64,000 nucleotides of DNA from Paulinella micropora. Its lineage: Eukaryota > Cercozoa > Imbricatea > Euglyphida > Paulinellidae. The stretch covers positions 23,501-87,500 of the forward strand of contig WBZZ01001092.1 in NCBI GenBank assembly GCA_019918135.1, in the 5' to 3' direction. The notes under the pieces were generated by a model. The model was not told where the DNA came from. It made no database searches and worked only from the letters and a program-made list of their open reading frames with translations. The position numbers were made by a program, and so were the translations under genes. Below, piece after piece: positions 24,767-35,739 of the stretch; position 1 is the first letter of the stretch; every line of letters begins with the position of its first letter.

Positions 24767-25262
24767 AAAGAAACTATTGTTCGCTTGTTTTTTGTAGAAA
24801 TATTCAAATCATGATCAGTGTGAGAAATGCACTGTCTTTTATCTGTTTTAACTTGTTGCCCTTATACAAATGCGATGCACGTTGCACCCCATGTACTTCA
24901 AATTCTTAAGTTTCATGCTTCCGTGCAAAACAGATATGCTTTTACACGACACACATAGTTTTCCTGGCAAACCGACACAATGTGTTTAATTTGTGCCTGC
25001 TTCTCATGATGTTGATCATGAGAGGCAGGCACAAATTAAACACAGTCTGTCGGTTTGCCAGGAAAACCATGTGTGTCGTGTAAAAGCATATCTGTTTTGC
25101 ACGGAAGCATGAAGCTTAAGAATTCGAAGTACATGGGGTGCAACGTGCATCGCATTTGTATAAGGGCAACAAGTTAAAACAGATAAAAGACAGTGCATTT
25201 CTCACACTGATCATGATTTGATTATTTCTCAAAAAAACAAGCGAAGAATAGTTTCTTTGATG
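24767..25262. repeat. Large palindrome, arms ~240 bp
   Basis: The left arm (24767-25010) and right arm (about 25016-25262) are reverse complements at an estimated 95 percent or better, centred on TCATGATGTTGATCATGA. Outer ends include AAAGAAACTATTGTTCGC on the left and GCGAAGAATAGTTTCTTT on the right. No ORF spans it convincingly. It sits inside CACTA element A. It may be a foldback transposon or a template-switch product. Confidence 0.88.
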
Positions 25263-25461
25263 ATGCATCATGAGCGTTGTTCATGATCAGTACTCACCTA
25301 ATCCTCGGTTATGGTGTACCTCACCTGGGGCCTCAGAGTACCTAATCCTCATCCCCAAACATCGTCGGCGCTGTCAAACAACAGGCCCCCCCCCCCCCCT
25401 TTCTCTCACACACATACACCCACACTTTCACACATACACTCTTTACCTATCACACTTTTAC

Positions 25462-25502
<41 letters not shown>

Positions 25503-26010
25503 GACACACACACACACGCTCTCTCTATTTCAACCTTGTTGCACATACGCTCCCCCACATGAACCTAGCTAGTTTACTAATCGCAAAAAATGTTTGTGAA
25601 TCGCAAAAAATGTTTGTGATTCCCAACAGAATTTGCGAATCGCAAACTGTTTTTGTGATTCACATTTTATTTTGCGAATTACGAAATTGTTTGTGATTCA
25701 CAAATTTTGTTGTGAATCATAAACATTTTTGCTATTCACATTTTTTTCTGCGAATTACATAATTGTTTGTGATTCGTAAATTTTGTTTTGAATCGCAAAC
25801 AGTTTTGCGATTCACAATTGTTGGATCCCACACTACTACTACTACCACTAGTACTGCTACCACTACTACCACTATATATACTCTACTACTACTACTATTA
25901 CTACTACTACTACTACTACTACTACAACTACTACTTCTTGAAGCTTTTGATGAGCGTTGTTCAGTACTCACCTAATCCTCGGTTATGGTGTACCTCACTT
26001 GGGGCCCTGA
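25262..26010. repeat. Direct repeat flanking (CA)n, words and (TAC)n
   Basis: A ~65-bp segment (GAGCGTTGTTCA...CCTCGGTTATGGTGTACC) occurs at about 25270-25335 and again at 25940-26008. Between the copies lie a C tract, (TC)n/(CA)n at 25455-25520, subterminal words at 25575-25835 and (TAC)n at 25835-25930. No gene is seen. Confidence 0.8.
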
Positions 26011-26038
26011 GTGTATCTCTCTCTCTCTCTCTCTCTCT

Positions 26039-26084
<46 letters not shown>

Positions 26085-26580
26085 TCTGCACTCATGCTAG
26101 TCATGCTGGGTGTTGGCTTTTCACCCCCGTCTGGATAGTGAAGGAAAGACAAACTCAGATTTCAGCTTTGATATGCATGTCTGCCTCCCTGCCTCGTTAT
26201 AAACATACCTACGCATACGTACACATTACATAAATACGTACATACATACATACATACATGTATACATATATACATACGTACACAACATCATTCATAATAT
26301 CATTATACAGGTAAGGCTGAGTTTACTCACTCTCTCGCTCGCTCGCTCAGTCACTTGCTCGCTCGCTCGCTCGCTCACTCGCTCGCTCGCTCACTCACTC
26401 GCACCCTCACATGAACCTAGTCTGCGAATCGCAAAACCGTTTGCGATTCACAAATTTTGTTACGAATCACAAACAGTTTTATGATTCACATTTTATTTTA
26501 CGAATTACGTAATTGTTTGCGATTCGCGAATTGTGTTGCGATCGCAAATTGTTTTGTGATTCACAATTTTTACAGCTACT
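26010..26580. repeat. (TC)n, (ATAC)n, (GCTC)n and subterminal words
   Basis: (TC)n 26014-26088, ATAC-type repeat 26200-26285, GCTC repeats 26330-26405, then copies of the element-A word, including GCGAATCGCAAAACC, at 26415-26575, ending just before the plus-strand ORF. Confidence 0.8.
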
Positions 26581-26597
26581 TGTGCTTGCCTATATAG

Positions 26598-27362
26598 GTG
26601 CCTAAATGGTCCCAACTTAACTCAGAACCCAAGCATGGCAATCTTCGATCTGCTCTGGCGGCTTTATGCAGGCCTTCACTAAGGACAACTTTCCTACCTG
26701 TGCGTTCGGCGAGTCCTTTTGCTTTAGATGTAGAGAGGAGAGTGCCCAAAAGCTGGATGTCTTTTGTGTTTTATGTGTGCAGCGATGCAACGTCTTACGA
26801 GTTTTTCGACTTTAATACTAAAAATAGTTCCGGTTGGCGATCGCACCAGCAGGGCGAGGTGCTGTGCCCATTGAATATATTGTCTGGCAAACGAAAAAGT
26901 ACACAAAATATGCCCTTCGTACCGACTAGCGGTAGCCAAGATGCAGTCACTGTTGCGAAAGCTATGTTTCGTCGCAAGAGTGTTTCTGACAGTATATATT
27001 CAAATGTAATTATACAGTCTAAGGCAAAAGGAAAGTGGCATGTGATTCATTTCCTGGGCAACGACTGCTCATCATCGAATATCAGCTTACCAAAAACATC
27101 TCCTGTTTTTCACCGAGCTTTTCAATCTGTTAATAGCCTCAGGAACGGAAACCCCCTTTTATTATTTACCAATGTGCGTGAACAGTGTAAACCATGTACA
27201 GGGAAAGTGCAAGATGGAGACTTCGAGGTAGGGACAGAAGTTTTTTATGACGGACTCTTACATCTGAATCAAAGAAAAAGACTGACGCAGGAAAGTTGGG
27301 ATAGGGTACTTGCGTTGAGTCTGCGTTATCAGAAAACACTTAGCTGTGACTTGCATGTTTGA
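26598..27362 (+). CDS. CACTA-A accessory ORF (terminal exon or whole gene)
   Basis: An uninterrupted 254-codon frame follows a TATATAG acceptor-like site and starts GTG CCT, so it is probably the last exon of a spliced gene; stop TGA at 27360. I recognise no named domain. The C-terminal part has PLLLFTN, then EVFYDGLLHL and RLTQESWDRV, and the same order of motifs recurs in the ORF at 38105-38527 in the other CACTA element. CACTA elements often encode a second DNA-binding protein (TNPA-type) besides the transposase, and the position between subterminal arrays suggests that role. This is inference from context only. Confidence 0.6.
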   Translation: MPKWSQLNSEPKHGNLRSALAALCRPSLRTTFLPVRSASPFALDVERRVPKSWMSFVFYVCSDATSYEFFDFNTKNSSGWRSHQQGEVLCPLNILSGKRKSTQNMPFVPTSGSQDAVTVAKAMFRRKSVSDSIYSNVIIQSKAKGKWHVIHFLGNDCSSSNISLPKTSPVFHRAFQSVNSLRNGNPLLLFTNVREQCKPCTGKVQDGDFEVGTEVFYDGLLHLNQRKRLTQESWDRVLALSLRYQKTLSCDLHV

Positions 27363-27449
27363 TGTTAGTAGACGTTTAATACGTTAAGTTTATCAATTAA
27401 AAATATCTTCCATTTGATTTGAAACAGCACTGGAACCGGAAGCCTTTAA

Positions 27450-27735
27450 TATATTGCGAAAATAAAAAAAAATTGCGAATCGCAACATATGTTGTGATTC
27501 ACAACCAACTTTGCGAATCGCAAAATATTGTGCGAATCACAAACCATTCTGCGATTCGCAACATATTCTGCGAATCGCAGAAAAAATCTGCGATTCGCAA
27601 ATTATTTTGCGATTCGCAAACAATTTTGCATTTTTCCAAAAAAGTTTGCGAAAATCTACGAATTTTGCGATTCGCACATAATGTCCGCAAAATATGCGAC
27701 AAATTGCGAATCGCAGACAATTTTGCGGGTACGTG
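27450..27735. repeat. Right subterminal array of TTTGCGATTCGCAAA words
   Basis: About fifteen copies of the 15-bp near-palindrome in both orientations between the accessory ORF and the right terminus at 27746. This mirrors the left array at 21605-22262. Confidence 0.85.
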
Positions 27736-27749
27736 TCCCCGTAGTGCGA

Positions 27750-28139
27750 TTTGAATAGAGTTACAGTATAACTTAGATTAATATAATAATGTGTATATCC
27801 TGTCAGACTGACTATTTGTTATTAACATATATTATCAATTAACCGCTACCGATCAGCTGTAGATAAACAGGATGAAGAATAGTAATTTTGATAATATTTT
27901 TAAATTGTGATCCAAACATTAAATATTTATAATTGTATTATTCTTAAATTGAGCGACTATGCATCGTTCATCGACGTTATTTTAATATGCACACAAATTT
28001 TAACTGGCATTATATATACGATTGTTTTTTGATCATGAGTCATTATGACAAATCGTTAGCTAGGTACTTATTCTACTACTACTACTACTACTACTACTAC
28101 TAGTATTACTACTACTATTACTACTGCAACTAGTAGTAA

Positions 28140-28199
<60 letters not shown>

Positions 28200-28267
28200 C
28201 AGTATTAGTAGTAGTAGTAGTAGTAGTAGTAGTCCTAAGTAGTAGTAGTCCTAAGTAGTAGTAGTAG

Positions 28268-28306
<39 letters not shown>

Positions 28307-28800
28307 ACTGTAGTTAATAATATTGCTAAGTAACATTATTGATATTAGCATATTGATGATTATGATGATATTAATATAACTTAGCTAATAATAGATAATA
28401 ATCATATTAACTTTTACCCTGTCACACGACCGCTCCCGGTCGCAAAAAGAACGGATTTCTCCAGGTGTTGCGGACCCCCGATTGGACAAGGGTTAATAAT
28501 TAACGTGGTAGTTACCATAGAAATGTCTACTGCTAACCGTTACACAAATAGACCATTGTGCAGCCGTTACACGATCACATAGACCCTCCGGCCTGCACAC
28601 CTACGTATGAATTCATCTGTTGCAATGCTTTCTTGCTTATCCTTGCGGCCCATGAAATTCTTAAAATACTTACGACTTCATGCCCTATCGACATGCACAA
28701 TGATGCAGGGAAATTCCCCGGGAAATTAACCAAATTTTGACAAATTACCAGGGTAATTGTCAGTGAATGCTTTTATGTGTTGGCACGTGGCCCTACGCGG
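27750..28800. other. Non-coding stretch with (TAC)n/(GTA)n switch
   Basis: AT-rich sequence to 28070, then (TAC)n (28073-28125) switching to (GTA)n (28138-28310), an inverted triplet repeat able to form a hairpin. 28330-28800 has short ORFs but no supported exon. Confidence 0.65.
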
Positions 28801-28808
28801 CCGCACAG

Positions 28809-29299
28809 GAGGACGCCGCCGTCCAGTTCTTTGCCGGCATAGACAACTCGACGCTCGACATCGACTTGGTGCGCGCTGACTCGCTGCTGCCGTCCACCAA
28901 CGTCAGCGTCGTGCTCAAGGTGGACACGGAGGGCCAGGAGTTGAGGTGCTGGAGGTCCTGCGCGCGCTCTTTGAGGCCAGGCGTGTTATTTACGCGGTGG
29001 TCGAATACAACCGCGTCATGTGGTGCCGGCGCGAGGGGCAGCCATGGGAAAGCTGTGACCCCGTCCGCTCCAAGAGCGCGGCCATGGAGGTGTACGACTG
29101 GCTGACCACAGCGGGTTATGAGCTATCGGCCCTGGGCCTGGGCCGGCTGGACCGGGCCGGTTTCTACGCCCTGGTGCACGAGCCCACACAGGGCCACTGC
29201 TCACTTTCGATTTTCTCTTGCTGCTGCCCCCGTGACATCCTGTCGTCCCGCGAGAACCACGACCACCCCCTCCTCGCCGTTCCGCACGGCCGCCACTAA
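28809..29299 (+). pseudogene. FkbM-type methyltransferase, C-terminal part, frame-broken
   Basis: After a CGCACAG acceptor the first frame encodes a segment with LVRADSLLPSTNVSVVLKVD followed by TEGQE, matching the FkbM-family (Methyltransf_21) signature DSLL....+LK+D.EG.E. At about 28940 the frame must shift by one base (GAGTTGAGGTGCTGG) to continue as EVLRALFEARRVIYAVVEYN and onward to TAA 29297. FkbM proteins are SAM-dependent O-methyltransferases acting on sugars or small molecules. The N-terminal half is not seen upstream. A one-base consensus error would make the piece intact, so the pseudogene call is provisional. Confidence 0.6.
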
Positions 29300-29409
29300 A
29301 CATTGCAATGGGAAGACCACTTGGCTGTATGGGCCGTACCTTGACTACAAGCCCAATCTAGATCATCCAACTAGTGACTCTCAAACGAGACGGCTTACTC
29401 TCTGGGACC

Positions 29410-31472
29410 GGAAGGCAAGGCCGCCCCTCCCCCCTCCCCCCTCCTAGAGCCCGCGCCAGCGGTTTGAGCCCCCCCGGGGGAGTGGAAGGGAGGGGAAGCA
29501 CAAGACAAATTGAAAGGAGAGAGGGGAAGGGCGCGTCAAGAAAGTGTGAACAAGAATTTTTTATTAAAGCTCGACGGTCTTACACTTGGCACTGAAAACT
29601 AGGAGAGGGAGAGGGAAGAGGCAGGGGAGGAGGAAGCACGGATTGTCTTATTCTCCAGTCTGAGAATTGGAAGTGGGAGTGGGAAGGGGGAGGGGCGGGG
29701 GGCGCGCTAAGAATGTACAAAATACTAATAATAATAATAAATAATAAAAAAATCCTTGACAAAGTTTTTATCTTGGCGCTGAGAACTAAGAGAGGGAGAG
29801 GGAAGGGGGCGAGGGGGGCGCCAAGAATATGCGAATTCTTTTTTAATCAAAGCTCGACAAAGTCGTACACTTGGCAATGAGAACTAGGAGAGGGAGATGG
29901 AAGGGGAGGGGGGAGAGGGGCACCAAGAATGTGCAAATTCGTTTTGTTAAAGCTCGGCAAAGTCCTACACTCTCGGCACTGAGAACTAGGTGAGGGAGAG
30001 GGAGGGGGAAGGAGAGGGGGAGAGGCACGACCCTGTGCTTAGCCCCCCGTCTGAGAACTTGGATAGGGGAGGAGGGTGGGGCTTAGTGGAGGCGTTTCAT
30101 GTACTTATGTTTTTTTGTAGCTTCTGCGCCCTTCCCTTCCCCCTTCCCCTGCTTCTTGAGCCCCCTGGGCTCAGGGGGAGGGGAGAGGGGAGGGTGGCAA
30201 AAATGATCTTTGGATACAGAGAGGGGAAAGGGGGGGGGGGGGGCGCCCCTCCCCCCTGGAGATCCGGGCACGAGAAATGGGGGGGGGGGGGGCGCCCGGG
30301 CATGTGCTCATTGGCATCTTCTTAGTTTCAGTTCTGCCCCCTGCTCTTGGAGCCCCCCGGGCTCAGGGGGGGGGGAGGGGGAGGCACAAGACAGATTTAA
30401 AGGAGAGAGGGGGGGGAGGGGGGCGCCAGGGGAGAAGGGGGCGCCCCCCGTTTACGAACAGGGAGCGGGAGAGGAAAGTGGGGGGGGGGGGGGGGGGGAA
30501 GGTGCGCCAAGAAAGTGCGAAAAAGAATTTTGTATTAAAGTTCGACGGTGTTACACTTGGCACTGATAACTAGGAGAGGGAGAGGGAAGAGGTAGGGGAG
30601 GGGGAGAGCACGAATTGTCTTAGCCCCCCGTCTGAAAACAGGGAGCGGGAGAGGGAAGGGAGAAGGCAGGGGCGCGCTAAGAATTTAAAAAAAAAATTTG
30701 ATAAAAAAAGAATCCCTGACAAAGTTTTAATCTTGGCACTGAGAACTAAGAAAGGGAGAGGGAAGGAACAGGGGCAGGGGGCGCGCCAAGAAAGTACGAA
30801 AAAGAATTTTTTATTAAAGCTAGACAAAGTCTTAATCTTGGCACTGAGAATTAGGAGAGGGAGAGGGAAGGGGAGGAGCAAGCACCATCTGCATTTGCCC
30901 CCCCCCCCCCCCCCGTCTGAGAGCAGGGAGTGGGAGAGGGAAGGGGGAGGGAGGCGCCAAGAATGTACAAAAAGAAATGTAATTAGAAAAGTCTCGACAA
31001 GGGAGAATGGAAGAGAGGGGGTGGGGGGGGGGGGGGGGCTTAGTGGAGGCGTTTCATGTATTTATTTTTTTGTAGCTTCTGCGCCCTTCCCCTACTCCTT
31101 GAGCCCCCTGGGCTCAGGGGAGGGAGGAGGGTGGCAGATCGGATCTTTGGATACAGGGAAAGGGGGGGGGGGGGGGGAGGGTGGGGGGCGCCCCGGCATG
31201 GGCTCAGTGGCATCTCGTTAGTTTTGCTTTACTTCCGCCCCCTGCTCTTTGAGCCCCCCGGGCTCAGGGGGGATTAGAGGGGAGGGGAGGCACAAGACAG
31301 ATTTAAAGGAGAGAGGGGGAGGGGGCGCCATGGAGATGGGGGGCACCCCCCCCCCCTCCTTTCCCTTCCCCCCCCCCCCGGCACCCCTCTCTCTCCTCTC
31401 GCTTAGCTGTTTCCCTCTTCTTTCTCCCCTGGGGGGGGGGCACCTGCTCCCCCTTTCTTCTCTTCCCTTCAG
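29410..31472. repeat. G-rich repeat region between FkbM and LRR genes
   Basis: Two interleaved motifs recur. One is an ~85-170-bp unit with AAGAATTTTTTATTAAAGCT and CTTGGCACTGAGAACTAGGA followed by GAGGGAGAGGGAAG. The other is a ~150-bp unit starting CTTAGTGGAGGCGTTTCATG with GAGCCCCCTGGGCTCAGGGG; copies begin near 30085 and 31040. Homopurine G tracts up to about 20 bases are frequent. Proline/glycine-rich ORFs on both strands are composition artefacts. Confidence 0.85.
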
Positions 31473-33423
31473 GTTTGTAAATTTTTTGTCAGGCTTTTGC
31501 GTAGAAAGAAAAAGGGGTTTGCGCTCAGTATCCTGGTTTTGTCTTCAAGATCAAAGAGATGATCCACCCATGAGAGCATGCCATCTCTGGGAGCTGCTAA
31601 CGGGCAGCGCTGACCTAGAGTCGAGGGCCAGCCCCGCCCGCGAGCAAGCGCGCGGGCGGAAACGGAAGCGCCATTATGATGAGACTCCCGCAGTCGGTGG
31701 CACTAGACCAACCCAAACCAAGAGCCAAGAGATGTCTCGATCATTACATTTAGGCGCCGATGAGCGCAAGCAGGCCGGGGCCTGGCTAAGCGCGTTGCGG
31801 TACCAGATCGGGCACTGCTTACAAGTCGTAGCGCTGGACGTGACGGCCCTTGGTGGGCGTCCTCGCGTGCTCAAAACCCTGGCAAATGTTATGAAGAAGC
31901 ACAAGGGCAAGTTTGACTTACGGCTGGGCCTCAGCGAGGAAGAACACATTGAGGAAAAGAGCAGAGTCGTTTGCCAAAGCCTAGCGTGGCTTGCCTATCC
32001 ACTGGCGCGCAGCCTGGAGCTGCAAGGACTGCGCGGGGGTTTTTACAAACTACCGCGCCACAGTGAGGGGCGCCTGGTGCTGGCCGACTGCCAAGAAGCC
32101 ACCTTGGTGCTTGAAGGCCCACCCAAATAGTTGAGTCTGCTGGACTGCGTCACTTGTACCACGACCCTAGATCCAACCTCGACAGGCTGGTTCGACAACG
32201 ACGGGGACATAGACAAGGCCGTCAGGCTCGAATACACTGCTCGGAGCTCGCGCTGTCCAGCGCCGCAATCGGCTCCGGCACCTAAGCCTGGTCAGGGTAG
32301 AAGACCTGGAAGTGGTCTGGTTTGGATCAGGCCAGGGCCTGAGCTGGCCTGGCTTGGATTTATCCCAGGAAAACTATCCTTTTGTAACTTCTCTTCATAT
32401 CCGCTTCAACGGCGCCGCCGATGACGAACGAATACGTCTTTTAGTGAACGCAGGCCTGTCGCGGGACACTGTGCGTTTGGTGATAGAGTATGCCCCGTCG
32501 ACCTGCACACTTCTGGGCCAACAACTGCGCCACAGCTTGTTTATGGGCCGAACCCTAACCAAAGTTCAGATGAGGAGGATGGACGTAACCACATGGTGGG
32601 CACGTTGGAGCTGGAGGGGTTTGCTCTGGGGGCCGGCGTGCCCGACGTGCTTTATGATTTTCTGAAGTATTTCTTGCGGCGGAGGCTCCGATTGGTCAAT
32701 TGCACGCTTGCGCGTCCGGCGAACGCGCTAGCTTGGGCAAAAGCTTTTCAAGTGCTGACCATTGGGACAGAAGAGCTTTCTTGGCACGGCTGCAATTTCG
32801 TCGACGATAAGTTTGTCGCCCTGGTGTTTGATTCTTCCTTGTCTACCCGGCGGAATCGGAGCACGAGTCTGAAGAGGCTGGACCTCAGCGGCACGCGCGT
32901 CGAGTCGCTGCCTCCCAGGCTGCTGGCACCGCTCCCCAAGCTCCAGAGCCTACACCTACCTAGCCTCGACGTGCTGGACGCCTGCCTCCAACAGCCTGAC
33001 TTGTCTGTCTTAGCGGACCTGCAAGAGCTGCGAGCTGACCGGGCCTTGGAGTGGATTTTGCTACCCAAGTACTTTGATTTATTCAAAAACATGCGTTGGC
33101 TGGAACTGATCCTGACGAAAGACATAGATGATTGTGAGCTGCGCCTGGTGCAAGATGCATGGCACGCCTGCCCCCGGCTGACTCGCTGGTGCCTGCACGA
33201 CGCGGGCGGAGGCATGAGCTTTCAATGCGCCCGGGCGCTGCACCAGCTGGGCGAGCTACCCGCCTGCGCGGTTCGGGGCACACTCACTCTGGACTTGCGA
33301 GGCACCAGGCTGACCCTGGATCAGCTGGCACAGCTGCAAACGTGGGACCGGCTCACCTGCCTGTTTGACTTGACTTGCCCGCCCGATTGCGCGGGGCTGG
33401 AGGACGCCAAAAAAAAACCTTAA
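31473..33423 (+). pseudogene. Leucine-rich-repeat protein gene with frame breaks
   Basis: Coding-quality sequence runs from a CCTTCAG acceptor (31471-31472) to TAA at 33421. An N-terminal part with a basic patch GRKRKRHYDE is open to TAG 32128. The middle continues in other frames (for example RRNRLRHLSLVRVEDLEVVW and VTSLHIRFNGAADDERIRLL). From about 32590 one frame encodes repeated leucine-rich units, such as SLKRLDLSGTRVESLPPRLL followed by APLPKLQSLHLPSL. LRR proteins are protein-binding solenoids; no kinase or NB-ARC partner is visible. At least three breaks or short unseen introns lie between 32110 and 32590. GC is much higher than in neighbouring spacers. Either a pseudogene or a gene with assembly indels. 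Confidence 0.6.
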
Positions 33424-33969
33424 GAGAAAATCTTTTTAATTAAATCTCGACTGTCTTAGGGCGGAAGGTGTTTGGGCCTGACATGGAGAAGGGGGAGGGG
33501 GGACGCCAAGAAAGTGCGGAAATTGATTTTTTATTAAGACTCGATTGTCTTACACTTGGAACTGAGAACTAGGAGAGGGAGAGGGAAGGGGAAGGAGAGG
33601 AGCAAGCACGATCTGCATAATTTTGCCCTCCCCGTCTGAGAACAGGGAGTGAAAGAGGGAAGGGGGAGAGGGAGGGAGGCGCCAAGAAAGTACAAAAAAA
33701 ATGTAATTAAAAAAGCCTCGACAAGGGAGAATGAAAGAGAGGGAGGGGGGGGGGCTTAGTGGAGGCGTTTCATGTTTTTATTTTTTTGTAGCTCCTGCGC
33801 CCTTTCCCTTCCCCTGCTCCTGCTCCTTGAGCCCCCTGGCTCAGGGGGGGGGGAGGGGGGGTGGGGAGTAGAGGGGAGAGGGGGGGCGCCATGGAGAAGG
33901 GGCAACCCCCCCCCCCCCCCCCCCCCCCCCCTCCTTTCCCCGCCCCCCTCCCTTTCTTCCCCGGCACCC

Positions 33970-34024
<55 letters not shown>
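33424..34024. repeat. G-rich repeat unit and long C tracts
   Basis: Copies of the 29.4-31.5 kb repeat follow the LRR stop codon directly (TTTTTAATTAAATCTCGACT), then the CTTAGTGGAGGCGTTTCATG unit at about 33757. C runs at about 33906-33931 and 33972-34025 are among the longest homopolymers in the window and are likely to have unreliable length. Confidence 0.85.
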
Positions 34025-34025
<1 letters not shown>

Positions 34026-34055
34026 ACTATGGCTTCAAAAAAAATCCCGGACGGC

Positions 34056-35640
34056 TTATAAATCTTGATTTTGAGATTTTGTCGCGAAATCCAAGATTAT
34101 ATCTCGGTTTTCAAGATTTTTTTTCTCGGAATCCGCGATTAAAATCTCAAAAATCGAGACTTTATTACGGTATTCAAGATTTTATCTGAGACACGAGATA
34201 AACTAGTGATCACGGGATAAACTCGGAACCAAGATAAATGCACATATCTCGGAGTCGAGAAAAAATCGCGTTAAACGCGATAAAAATCTTGTTTTCAGGT
34301 TTTAAACCCGACGTTTGTATTAATGTCGTTTACCGAGATAAAATCTCCGAAAAATGTCGTTTAACGAGATAAAATCTCGGAGAATGAGATCTTGCTGAAA
34401 AATGCATATATCTCGTGCTGGAATAAAAATCCCCGGTTCACGAGATAAAAATTACGACTCCAGGTTATCAACGCGATTTTTGTGGAAAATCTCGTTTGTG
34501 GAGGTAAAATCTTGTAATACGTTGTAAAACACTCGGTTTCGAGATTTTGCCCATATTCCGTATTAAAAAAACACATATGTCGTATCCGAGAAAAAATCGC
34601 GTTAAACGCGATAAAAATCTTGTTTTCGGGTTATAAACTCGACGTTTGTATTAAATGTCGTTTGACGAGGTAAAATCTTGAAAACATGTCGTTTAACGAG
34701 ATAAAATCTCTAAGCATGAGATCTTGCTGAAAAATGCATATATCCCGTGCTGGAATAAAAATCTCGGACTCCGAGATAAGAATTTCGACTTCAGGTTATT
34801 GACTCGACTTTTGTAGTCAATCCCGTGCTTTGAGATAACATCTTGTATTACGTATAAAAATCTCGGTTTCGAGATTTTGCCCATATTTCGTATAAAAAAA
34901 CACATATGTCGTATCCAAGAACAAAATGTCGGATTCCGAGGAAAAAATCTTGTACTCAATATAAAATCTTGATGTCTGTAGAAAATCTTGTCAGTTAGGA
35001 TAAAATCATAAATACCAAGAACTAAATCTCTGAAACTAATATAATATTATCTCGTGTGTACAACATAAAATCTGGTTTGTTGAGAATTAAATCTTGGCGA
35101 GTGATAACTTGAAGTATAAGGTAACAATCTTGGTTTCCAAGATAAAATCTGGCTTGCCGAGATAAAATCTTCGTATTTGCAATAAATCGCGTGCGTGAAG
35201 ATAAAATCTTGTAATTTGTCATAAAAATCTCGGTTTCAACGCATATGTATCGGGCAGGGGTCAAATCTCGTAAACCCTCAGGATTTTACGGAAATGCCCG
35301 AAATATTGCGTTATACGCATTAATCTATCGGAAATCCGAGATAAAAATACGGACCTTTGCATTTTATTGCGTTAAACGCAATAAAATTGCGTTAAACGCA
35401 ATAAAATTGCGTTTAACGCGATTTTAATCTCGGAATCCGCGTGTGTACGGAAGTCGGGATTTTATCTCCGAGGTCAAATATTTATCCCGTGGTTGATATA
35501 ATATCTTGACAAAAACATAATATTTCGCGAATCGAGATCAGAATCTCGGATTACAAGTTTTTATCTAAAATTCCGTTATATATGTACACACACACACATA
35601 TATATATATATTTATATTTATATATATATTATATATATAT
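34056..35640. repeat. Left subterminal array of CGAGATAAAATCTCG words
   Basis: Many copies of AAAATCTCG/CGAGATTTT and variants (TCTTG, TATCTCG), often joined into the palindrome CGAGATAAAATCTCG. Two larger ~290-bp repeats (from about 34280 and 34585) share GTTAAACGCGATAAAAATCT. The stretch 35245-35530 is an inverted copy of the element's right end (about 39000-39190). (TA)n follows at 35600-35650. Confidence 0.85.
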
Positions 35641-35739
35641 AATATATATGGAGTTACTGTACTTACAATGGGAGAACATAAACAACTTCAAATTTAATCC
35701 AGCGTAATCAATTAAACTTAGAAACACTTTACAATCAAC

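Larger units (their letters stand above)
21584..27746. mobile_element. CACTA-type DNA transposon A (6.16 kb)
   Basis: The left end reads CACTACGGGGACA and the right end is its reverse complement, ending TAGTG at 27746. That is a 13-bp perfect terminal inverted repeat with the CACTA...TAGTG signature of the EnSpm/CACTA superfamily, and further matching (GCAAAAT) follows inside. Both ends carry dense direct and inverted copies of a 15-bp word, as CACTA subterminal regions do. Inside are a minus-strand tnp2-like transposase remnant (22411-22893) and a plus-strand ORF (26598-27362). The flanking triplets are CTA and CGA, so a 3-bp target duplication is not clean. The transposase is broken, so the copy is probably non-autonomous. 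Confidence 0.8.

Noticed and set aside
23301-24807. Long ORFs with Leu/Ser/Phe or Lys/Glu composition (up to 369 codons)
   Set aside because: Encoded by (CTT)n/(GAAAA)n tracts and interrupted by transposon words.
29990-31277. Gly/Pro-rich ORFs on both strands
   Set aside because: G-rich repeats lack stops in several frames; similar ORFs appear in each repeat copy on both strands.
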